Shown here: piece by piece, positions 58,340 through 64,000 of the stretch
How the letters are laid out: each line of letters opens with the position of its first letter
Numbering within the stretch: position 1 is the first letter of the stretch
DNA from: Desulfofundulus australicus DSM 11792
GTDB taxonomy: Bacteria; Bacillota; Desulfotomaculia; Desulfotomaculales; Desulfovirgulaceae
Assembly (NCBI RefSeq): GCF_900129285.1
Contig: NZ_FQUW01000016.1
Coordinates: 1-64,000, forward strand
Length of the DNA stretch: 64,000 nt
Reading direction: 5' to 3'
The notes under the pieces: generated by a model
What the model was told of the DNA's origin: nothing
The model's database searches: none
The model's input: only the letters and a program-made list of their open reading frames with translations
Made by a program: the position numbers and the translations under genes

Positions 58340-58597
58340 ATATTAACAAACTCTTAAGTGCCCTGGTTTAAAAGGAGGAGCGACCTGGAGTGAGCGCTGC
58401 CGGGCCAGGCCCAGGCGACGGGATGAGGCGGGGCCGCGGACAGGACGTCCGCGGAGGCCACCTGAACACAGGATGTGCGAATGTGGCCGGTACCCGCCGA
58501 AGACCGGAGCCGGGGCCTTTTGGCCCGGCCAGCGAAACGACCGGGAGCGACGACTTAAACCAGGGCACATCCAGGAAATACTTTATCTACAAGCTGA
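58340..58597 (+). repeat. Repeat family 1, copy 3
   Basis: The left end has TTAACAAACTC and AGTGCCCTGG, the right end CCAGGGCACAT (58560-58570) and TACTTTATCTACAAGCTGA. Internal hairpins CCGCGGAC/GTCCGCGG and GCCGGGGCC/GGCCCGGC are kept. Outside, GGGGGTT/AACCCCC (58314-58336) and GGGGTTCC/GGAACCCC (58598-58617) are matched hairpins. It lies between convergent genes. Confidence 0.8.
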
Positions 58598-58618
58598 GGG
58601 GTTCCTGAGGGAACCCCC

Positions 58619-58939
58619 CTAAATGTTGCCGGGATCTTGCATCTCCGGCGATTTGCCATCGGCAGGCGGTACTTCTTCCGGGGATGTCGGTTCCGGCTCT
58701 TCCGGAATGCCGGCTGGTAAAATTGTGGTTTTCTGGTTTATGCCTGCCTCTTGAGCCAGTTGTTTCAGGCTTGCCTGCAGGGTTTCCATCCCTGAGCGCA
58801 TGGTTTCCAGGGCATTCCGGGTAGCTTCAAGAAAAGAGGCCAGCTGGCTCAGACGCTCCTCCATACCCGGCCTGGTAAATAAAATAAGCAGTAAGGGAAT
58901 AGAAAGCGGGGTCATTCTTCCGCCCTGTAAATCCGGCAT
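58619..58939 (-). CDS. Small unknown protein with N-terminal hydrophobic segment B1
   Basis: A 106-residue protein: MTPLSIPLLLILFTRPGMEERLSQLASFLEATRNALETMRSGMETLQASL, then an acidic Pro/Glu-rich tail. One short hydrophobic segment then a coiled-coil-like helix. It is a clear paralogue of the 64-residue protein at 59022. The start at 58939 has GGGAGG before it. Function unknown; a small membrane-bound spore or coat component is possible. Confidence 0.65.
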   Translation of the reverse strand: MPDLQGGRMTPLSIPLLLILFTRPGMEERLSQLASFLEATRNALETMRSGMETLQASLKQLAQEAGINQKTTILPAGIPEEPEPTSPEEVPPADGKSPEMQDPGNI

Positions 58940-59021
58940 TGCGCAACCTCCCTTCACTATACAATTTATGCTGCGTACCCCGGTCCGGACACTTTAATAC
59001 CAATAAATGGTAAGATTAAAA

Positions 59022-59216
59022 CTACTGGTTCACCAGATGGGCGTGGAAATTTTCAATCCCGCTCCGGAAGATCTGTACCGACTGCTGGGTGGCCGTAAGC
59101 AATGATGCCAGCTGGGCCAGTTTCTGTTCCGCGTTGGGCCTGGTGGAAAGTATCAGGAGGATGAGAATTAAAAACAGGGTGAAGGGATTGTTGGGCTGGA
59201 GCACCTGATCTGCCAC
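59022..59216 (-). CDS. Small unknown protein with N-terminal hydrophobic segment B2
   Basis: A 64-residue protein: PFTLFLILILLILSTRPNAEQKLAQLASLLTATQQSVQIFRSGIENFHAHL. The hydrophobic block ending in STRP and the LAQLASLL helix match the neighbour at 58619 (FTRPGMEERLSQLASFL). AAGGAGGAAT precedes the start. It is likely a single-pass membrane protein. Confidence 0.65.
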   Translation of the reverse strand: MADQVLQPNNPFTLFLILILLILSTRPNAEQKLAQLASLLTATQQSVQIFRSGIENFHAHLVNQ

Positions 59217-59334
59217 CTGGTATTCCTCCTTTCGCGATGCTTTTTCTAAGTTATACTACGTCGCAAAAGCTTTTCCGGTGACAGCAACTTTTCCGCGGCA
59301 GGTGAATATACCTGTACCCAAGGGGGTCTGATCA

Positions 59335-59895
59335 ATGGGCGAAGAAAAGATAAAAGGAAGCCATCTGGAGGAGGTACTCTTCTCCCTGCTGGATTATCAG
59401 GCCAAACAGGGAACGTCCCATGACGATGCCATGCTGATGCTTGCCCTTTTGAACCTGCTGGGTATCGTTAGCTTGATGAATAAACAGGCAGGTAATCCGG
59501 CTGTTCCCCAGTATGCGGCGGAACTCAATCCCATGCTCAATACCCTGCTGCAGATGATGGCCGGCAGGCCGGAAGGGCCGGCCGGCCAGCAGCCCGGCCA
59601 GCCTTCCGGGCCGGAGCAAAAAGCCCCCGCCCTGCCGTTTAACCCGGCCATGTTAACGGCTTTTTTGAACCAGCAGCCGGGTCAGAAGCCGGATCCCGGG
59701 CTGCTGCTCAGTCTCCTGGGAAGCGTGCTGGGCGGGCAGGGGACTCCAGCTTCCGGAAGGCCCCCGGCAGCCCCGGCTACCATGGAGCCAAAAAAGACTG
59801 TATCTCCTCCCGCCTCCTCCCCTGCCGGAGGTGGCGAGGCAAAACAGAAAATAGTAAAATGGGGTGCACAGCTGGGTAAAGAAAAACGGGCCTGA
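59335..59895 (+). CDS. Leu/Pro-rich unknown protein A2
   Basis: A 186-residue protein. An N-terminal helical block (LEEVLFSLLDYQAKQGTSHDDAMLMLALLNLLGIVSLMNKQ) related to the gene at 57956 is followed by Gly/Pro/Gln-rich linkers, two short repeats (NPMLNTLLQMMAG and NPAMLTAFLNQQPGQ), and a basic tail (KQKIVKWGAQLGKEKRA). Function unknown. The four genes 57956-59895 form two interleaved paralogous pairs. Confidence 0.65.
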   Translation: MGEEKIKGSHLEEVLFSLLDYQAKQGTSHDDAMLMLALLNLLGIVSLMNKQAGNPAVPQYAAELNPMLNTLLQMMAGRPEGPAGQQPGQPSGPEQKAPALPFNPAMLTAFLNQQPGQKPDPGLLLSLLGSVLGGQGTPASGRPPAAPATMEPKKTVSPPASSPAGGGEAKQKIVKWGAQLGKEKRA

Positions 59896-59900
59896 ATAAT

Positions 59901-59944
59901 ATGTGCGGCCGGTTGAATGGGGAACCGGCCGCACATATTTTTTG
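59901..59944 (+). terminator. Strong terminator
   Basis: ATGTGCGGCCGGTT (59901-59914) pairs with AACCGGCCGCACAT (59923-59936), followed by ATTTTTTT. The 14-bp stem is perfect. Confidence 0.9.
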
Positions 59945-60029
59945 CCCCGGTGAAGAAAATTAACACCGTGGAAAAACTGCCGTTACAGCGGTTATGCAGC
60001 AGTACCTCAGATAAAGGAGGTTGAAATTG

Positions 60030-60251
60030 ATGGGTAATTCCGTGCGGGCAACTTTTCGGGTTGGGGGGTTGTGGGACAGCCAGGGCAGCAAGGAAATAGA
60101 ACATAATCTGATCCAGCTGGACGGGGTGGAAGAGGTGCAGGTTTCCCTGGAAAACGGCACCGTGGAAGTACGCTATGATCCCGCGGTCATCCGCCGGGAA
60201 TACCTGGAACGGACCCTGAATTCCCCTGGTTATTCACCTTATGTACGTTAA
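60030..60251 (+). CDS. HMA-like domain protein without metal cysteines
   Basis: A 73-residue ferredoxin-like fold of the heavy-metal-associated type: VRATFRVGGLWDSQGSKEIEHNLIQLDGVEEVQVSLENGTVEVRYDPAVI. The CxxC loop of CopZ/MerP is replaced by W-D-S-Q-G-S, so it cannot bind copper in the usual way. AAAGGAGG precedes ATG 60030. It is probably a regulatory or protein-interaction domain. Confidence 0.75.
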   Translation: MGNSVRATFRVGGLWDSQGSKEIEHNLIQLDGVEEVQVSLENGTVEVRYDPAVIRREYLERTLNSPGYSPYVR

Positions 60252-60346
60252 ATCCGGCCTGCACGGGACTGAATGCTGGTGGCACCCGGCAGTGCTGGAC
60301 CGTGTGCCGGGCCAGGGATTTAGCTTCACCGGCCCGGCTGGAAAAG

Positions 60347-60814
60347 ATGTATGGCGGGGTGATCCTATTGAGCGTCAGGTTACTGGCCCTGGCTGCAGCC
60401 GCCCTATCCGGGGTGACCATGGCCGTCCAGGGTTCCTTAAATGCGGCCCTGAGCAAAGTGCTTGGCCTGCTGGAAACCACTTTTGTGGTTCACCTGGTGG
60501 GTCTGGTACTGGTGGCGGTGCTATTATTTGGCTTTCGCCTGGGAGACGGCCAGTTGTCCGCTTACGCCCGGGCGCCATGGTATTACTACCTGGGCGGTAT
60601 CCTGGGAGTGGCTATAATTTACCTGGTCACCCACAGCATTCCCAGGGTGGGGGTGGCCCCGGCCACCACCGCCATCATTATCGGTCAGGTGCTTACGGCC
60701 AGCTTAATCGATCACCTGGGGCTGTTCGGGCTGGAAAGGCTCCCCTTTACCTGGCACCGCCTGGTGGGAACCCTGCTTATGGCCGGGGGAGCATGGCTGC
60801 TGTTAAAGAAATAG
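60347..60814 (+). CDS. DUF606 (YdcZ)-type DMT-superfamily membrane protein
   Basis: A protein of about 155 residues with five hydrophobic segments: LLALAAAALSGVTMAVQGSLNAALSKVLG, FVVHLVGLVLVAVLLFGF, YYYLGGILGVAIIYLVTHSIPRVGVAPATTAIIIGQVLTASLIDHLGLFG and a C-terminal helix LLMAGGAWLLLKK. The GxxxxxQxxxNxxL pattern is typical of DUF606 transporters, which usually work as dimers. The start is uncertain (ATG 60347 or GTG 60359). Its 3' end overlaps the convergent ZIP gene by 12 bases. Confidence 0.82.
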   Translation: MYGGVILLSVRLLALAAAALSGVTMAVQGSLNAALSKVLGLLETTFVVHLVGLVLVAVLLFGFRLGDGQLSAYARAPWYYYLGGILGVAIIYLVTHSIPRVGVAPATTAIIIGQVLTASLIDHLGLFGLERLPFTWHRLVGTLLMAGGAWLLLKK

Positions 60815-61555
60815 GTTTAAGAAAAGTACCAGGGTGAATCCCCCGGCAAGACCGAGGCGGGCCGTGGGCGGGTGCAGGCGCAGGCATTCGGGCAGCAATT
60901 TTGTTATAACAATATAGGCCATGGCTCCTGCGGCCAGGGCCAGGAGGGAAGACAGGACGGCCGTGGAAGTCCGGGTAAGAAGAAGTCCAATCCAGCAGCC
61001 CAGGGGGGTAACCAGGCTCACCAGGCCGTTTATAAAGAGCACCAGCAGGGGGGAGAACCCCCCGGCTGCCAGGGGAGCTGCTGTGGCCATTCCTTCCGGA
61101 ATATTATGCAGGGCTATGGCCAGCGCAATGAGAGGCCCCAGGTGACCGGGTTCTATGAACCCGGCAGCAATGGCCAGCCCTTCCGGCAGATCATGCAGTG
61201 CTATTCCGGCGGCGATGAGATATCCCATTTTCAAGTAGGTGTAATCCAGTTTGGGTGACTGGTTCTCGCGCTGCAGAATTAAATCCAGGGCAACCATTAA
61301 AAAAGTTCCGGCAGCAAATCCGGAAATTACCTGGATGATACTGCCATAATGCAGCGATGCGGGGAGCAGATCCAGAAGCACCACAGCCAGCATAACTCCT
61401 GCCGCCAGGCCGGTAAAAAGAGAAAAGGACCGCCGCCCCAGGCGGCCCCAGACAAGTACCAGTACGGCACCCAGGCACGTACTCAAACCGGCCAGGAAAG
61501 CCGCAAAAAGTATGGAAAACAAAATATTCACCTGCCAGATCCATGTTTGGTCCAC
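60803..61555 (-). CDS. ZIP-family metal transporter
   Basis: A 250-residue protein with eight hydrophobic segments. The metal-site motifs IALHDLPEGLAIAAG (TM4) and IALHNIPEGMATAAPL (TM5) are intact. It likely imports zinc or another divalent ion. It is convergent with and overlaps the DUF606 gene. Confidence 0.92.
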   Translation of the reverse strand: MDQTWIWQVNILFSILFAAFLAGLSTCLGAVLVLVWGRLGRRSFSLFTGLAAGVMLAVVLLDLLPASLHYGSIIQVISGFAAGTFLMVALDLILQRENQSPKLDYTYLKMGYLIAAGIALHDLPEGLAIAAGFIEPGHLGPLIALAIALHNIPEGMATAAPLAAGGFSPLLVLFINGLVSLVTPLGCWIGLLLTRTSTAVLSSLLALAAGAMAYIVITKLLPECLRLHPPTARLGLAGGFTLVLFLNLFL

Positions 61556-61608
61556 TGTTAAATTATATTAGATCTGGCAGGCCATTAGGACAAGAGGTAT
61601 GAACAACA

Positions 61609-62145
61609 TTAACGCGGGATAATGATTGCCTGTCCCGGATAAATTTCATGGGGGTTGACCAGGTTATTCGTTTCTATGAGGCTGGAAAGGGGTACGCCGA
61701 AACGGCGGGCAATCTGCCACAGGGTATCCCCGGGTTGTACCACGTATTCCTGGCCGGAGCCTGTGCGGGCGGCGCTTGCTCCGGCTACAATGCGCACGGG
61801 GGTGCCGATCTGCACCCGGGGAAATAGTTCCTCGATGTGGTGGTTGTACATGCGGATGCAGCCGTTGGAGATGGCCTTGCCGATGGAGTCGGGGTTGCTG
61901 GTTCCGTGGATCCCGTAGTTGCCGCCGGGGATATCCAGCCCCATCCAGCGGGTACCCAGTACACCGCCGGGGTTGAGGATTTTGTTAATCACGTGGTAGT
62001 CCCCGGTAGGGGTGGGGGTCTGCGGCTTGCCCACAGCTACCGGATAGGTGCGCACCAGGGTATCGCCCTGGAAGTGATGCAGCTGCCTGAGGGTTGTGTT
62101 CACCAGCAGGTGGATGCCGGCGGCATTGATTTCTCTCTCTGACAT
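61609..62145 (-). CDS. L,D-transpeptidase with C-terminal LysM
   Basis: A 178-residue YkuD-domain protein. The catalytic motif HGTSNPDSIGKAISNGCIRM (His and Cys) is intact. The C-terminus is a LysM (YVVQPGDTLWQIARRFGVPLSSLIETNN). There is no signal peptide, unusual for a cell-wall cross-linking enzyme, suggesting spore-associated or mother-cell action, as for Bacillus YkuD. AGGAGGGG precedes the start. Confidence 0.9.
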   Translation of the reverse strand: MSEREINAAGIHLLVNTTLRQLHHFQGDTLVRTYPVAVGKPQTPTPTGDYHVINKILNPGGVLGTRWMGLDIPGGNYGIHGTSNPDSIGKAISNGCIRMYNHHIEELFPRVQIGTPVRIVAGASAARTGSGQEYVVQPGDTLWQIARRFGVPLSSLIETNNLVNPHEIYPGQAIIIPR

Positions 62146-62214
62146 GGCTTTCGCCCCTCCTCATCATGGTTTTTTATCTTTTCACCATGATATGAAGGGG
62201 CGGCGCATTTTGTT

Positions 62215-62496
62215 TTAACCGCGGTTATTATCCAGTTTTTTCTCCATCCTGTATACCCAGGCAATGATCTCCGCCACCACCTGGTACAACCCGGGCGGTA
62301 TTTCCCGCCCGGCGCCCAGCCCGGTGAGGGTCAGGGCCAGTTCTTCATGGCGGTAGACGGGCACATTGTTTTCCCGGGCCAGTTTTTCAATTAATTCGGC
62401 CAGGTAGCCGCGGCCGGCAGCCACCACCCGGGGAGCGGCATCCTTTTCCGGGTCGTAGGCCAGCGCGGCTGCAGCCTTTGGTTTATCCCGGGACAT
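62215..62496 (-). CDS. FlhB C-terminal-domain-like protein (YlqH type)
   Basis: A 93-residue protein homologous to the cytosolic tail of the flagellar export protein FlhB: AAALAYDPEKDAAPRVVAAGRGYLAELIEKLARENNVPVYRHEELALTL. The NPTH autocleavage motif is absent (YDPEKDAAP here). ATG 62496 is chosen for its GGGAGGAGC site over an upstream in-frame ATG at 62559. It pairs with the FliK-like gene upstream, as ylqG-ylqH do in Bacillus. Confidence 0.85.
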   Translation of the reverse strand: MSRDKPKAAAALAYDPEKDAAPRVVAAGRGYLAELIEKLARENNVPVYRHEELALTLTGLGAGREIPPGLYQVVAEIIAWVYRMEKKLDNNRG

Positions 62497-62834
62497 GGCA
62501 GCAGCTCCTCCCGCGTAATTATCAGTGAAGCCATTGGGGGCAGCGCTGTCCTCGCTCACTCCAGTGCTTCGCGTAAGATGCGCACCTCAGCTCGCTTCGG
62601 GCCGGCTCTGGCTCTCTGCGGATTGCCATCGACACTGTTACCTCCCGACCAAATTAAAGTGCCCGATGTGCCGCCAATAGGTGTTCTTCCGTGTGCTTTC
62701 GTTTGGCGTCCTCGAGAGCTGAGCCGGCAGCCTCGCTTCGCCGGGTGCTGTTACCGGCGTGTGCTGCGTCGTTCGCTCCGGACAGCGCCGCCCCCTTATT
62801 ATAACGGTTCTACTGAGCATGATCCCTGGTGCTT
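62497..62834. other. Intergenic region with GC-rich palindromic repeats
   Basis: CTCGCTCACTCCAGTGCTTCGCG near 62553 resembles repeat family 2 (inverse orientation: CTCGCTCGCTCCGGTGAG). Further palindromic pieces such as GCCGGCAGC...GCTGTTACCGGC lie to 62800. No gene is seen. It separates two genes that are normally adjacent, so an insertion is likely. Confidence 0.4.
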
Positions 62835-63773
62835 TTACACCAGCGTGTTTACGGGCCGGTAGGGCTGTGGTTCGCCGGGGCGCAGCAGCTCGCAGATGCA
62901 GGAGATTTTTCGGGCGGTGACCTGGATATCCCCGAGGGTATATCCCAGGGCAGCCAGCCTGTCCTTTAACTCTCCGGCAGCCCTGGCAAAGGGGGGGACG
63001 AATTTTTCCTCCGCCACGGTCACCCTCGCTGCAAGTTCTTTCCCGCTCCCGGACAGGTAAACCCACGTTGCTCCCAGGACCGGGGTTTCCACCCGCACCA
63101 CCAGGGCCAGGGGGAAGTCCTGCTCACCTTTCTTGCCGGCCCGGTTATCCACCAGATACAGTTCACCATGCAACCCCTTCCCGCGAAAAGTGAAAAAGCT
63201 CACCATTTCCTGGTCCGGGGAAAGGGGTACCGCCTGGTTCAACACTTCCTGCCCCCGGGGGGTGGCTTCATCTTTTCCCAGGAGGTAGGCCAGTGCCTCC
63301 CGGACCCTGACCGGATCGGCGCGCAGGTCCAGGGTTTCCAGCCACACCCGGGCGGCCCGGAAGGCCGCCCGCTCCCGGGGTGGCAGTTCCCGGGCGGCAG
63401 ATAAAAGCATCTCCACCAGGGACCGCTCCAGGGGGAGCTGCCACCTGATCATTTCCTGCAGCAGCTTTGTGGTTTCTGGTTCGGTGGCCAGGCCCAGGGC
63501 TCCGGCCATGGTGGTCAGTGCGTCCCCCTCCGGTATACCGCTGAGGTACTGCAGGTGTACGGTGTTAACGGTAACCTCGCGCACCAGGGCCCGGAATGTG
63601 GCCGGCGGGGAAGGTATCTCCCCCGTGGCCGTGAAGGTCTGGCCGCCTATACGCACTGTGGCCAGGCCGTTTTCCACCCCCAGGACCTCCACCTGCACCA
63701 CCTGCCCGGGCTGCAGGGAAGTTGCGGCAAGCAGGTTGTCAGCGGGTTTGAGGAAAATACCTGGAACCTGCAT
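62835..63773 (-). CDS. FliK/YlqG-like hook-length-control-type protein
   Basis: A 312-residue protein. The N-terminus has a small barrel (LQPGQVVQVEVLGVENGLATVRIGGQTFTATG). A helical middle (about 75-170, Glu/Arg-rich) and a C-terminal domain (FFTFRGKGLHGELYLVD ... LAALGYTLGDIQVTARK) resemble the FliK C-terminal half. The family link is by gene order with the FlhB-like gene and weak pattern. The initiating ATG lies at 63771-63773. Confidence 0.6.
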   Translation of the reverse strand: MQVPGIFLKPADNLLAATSLQPGQVVQVEVLGVENGLATVRIGGQTFTATGEIPSPPATFRALVREVTVNTVHLQYLSGIPEGDALTTMAGALGLATEPETTKLLQEMIRWQLPLERSLVEMLLSAARELPPRERAAFRAARVWLETLDLRADPVRVREALAYLLGKDEATPRGQEVLNQAVPLSPDQEMVSFFTFRGKGLHGELYLVDNRAGKKGEQDFPLALVVRVETPVLGATWVYLSGSGKELAARVTVAEEKFVPPFARAAGELKDRLAALGYTLGDIQVTARKISCICELLRPGEPQPYRPVNTLV

Positions 63774-64000
63774 GCATTCATTATACCATTTCCTGCTAAC
63801 GCGAACAATGACGGTCCCGTCATTCCCGGCACAATGACAGACATGTTGTTCCCGGCATTATTTACAGGAAGTCTGATAATTGATATCATGCTGTTTAAGC
63901 AGGGATAAGCGGGTAAAAGCTGGCCGGCCTGTATGTGCCGGGAAGTGATAAAAGCAGCGAGCCCGGAGAGATGAAATTTTTCCGGGCCCTGTAGCCAGGC
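63774..64000. other. Right-edge intergenic region
   Basis: It contains the palindrome AATGACGGTCCCGTCATT near 63810 and a hairpin GCCCGGA/TCCGGGC at about 63960-63988 that could be a terminator for a gene beyond the window. No gene is seen. Confidence 0.4.

Overview
The window looks like chromosomal DNA of an anaerobic, endospore-forming Firmicute of the Desulfotomaculum/Pelotomaculum/Desulfofundulus type. This is inferred from gene content, not from a database match. The sporulation genes are bofA, yabG, yabE, ricT and SPOCS/DUF3794 proteins. The Gram-positive signals are a T-box, TTGACA/TATAAT promoters, strong AGGAGG ribosome sites and a long Bacillus-type SRP RNA. The anaerobic signals are a KorABCD-type 2-oxoacid:ferredoxin oxidoreductase, rubrerythrin and a large corrinoid methyltransferase region. 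The DNA is GC-rich, and GTG and TTG starts are common.

Layout. 1-1.1 kb is the gene-poor edge of a probable integrated element, ending at the 3' half of a tRNA-Arg(CCT). 1.1-5.2 kb holds the first copy of a terminal-inverted-repeat element, mtaB, tadA, tRNA-Ser(CGA) and a tiny hicBA island bracketed by a second tRNA-Ser 3' half. 5.2-10.4 kb holds an alcohol dehydrogenase/aminotransferase pair and a SsuABC/TauABC-like importer operon with a tautomerase. 10.6-14.2 kb holds tRNA-Ser(GGA), SRP RNA, dnaX-ybaB-recR and bofA. 14.3-18 kb is a promoter, an attenuator-like hairpin and the kor operon. 18-26 kb is housekeeping: PLP decarboxylase, tmk, holB, ricT, yabA, rsmI, abrB and T-box-metG. 26-28 kb holds tatD, cobO and repeat copies.

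28-46 kb is the most interesting part. It is a corrinoid (B12) methyl-transfer locus with two CobW GTPases, three corrinoid proteins, two UroD/MtaA-like methyltransferases, one MtrH-like methyltransferase, a RACo-type reductive activator, a QueG-like Fe-S protein and two small Cys-rich proteins. Inside it are eight consecutive or nearly consecutive small thioredoxin-fold-like proteins, a TSCPD-phosphoesterase fusion and a head-only SMC-like ATPase. Three genes contain an in-frame UGA exactly where a relative has a functional cysteine. One is in the predicted zinc site of the methyltransferase at 32029-33063. The other two are in the redox motif of tandem thioredoxin-like proteins at 35971-36249 and 36276-36590. 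I read all three as selenocysteine. The apparent genes start or stop at these UGAs, so an automatic annotation would truncate them.

46-64 kb holds yabE, ksgA, ykuK, rubredoxin-like protein and rubrerythrin, yabG, a trypsin-like protease, a double CAP-domain secreted protein, SPOCS-domain proteins, a set of small paralogous unknown proteins, a ZIP transporter, an L,D-transpeptidase, and FlhB-tail-like and FliK-like genes. Two families of short palindromic intergenic repeats are scattered through the window. In the larger family each full copy is flanked on both sides by hairpins that match each other but differ from copy to copy.
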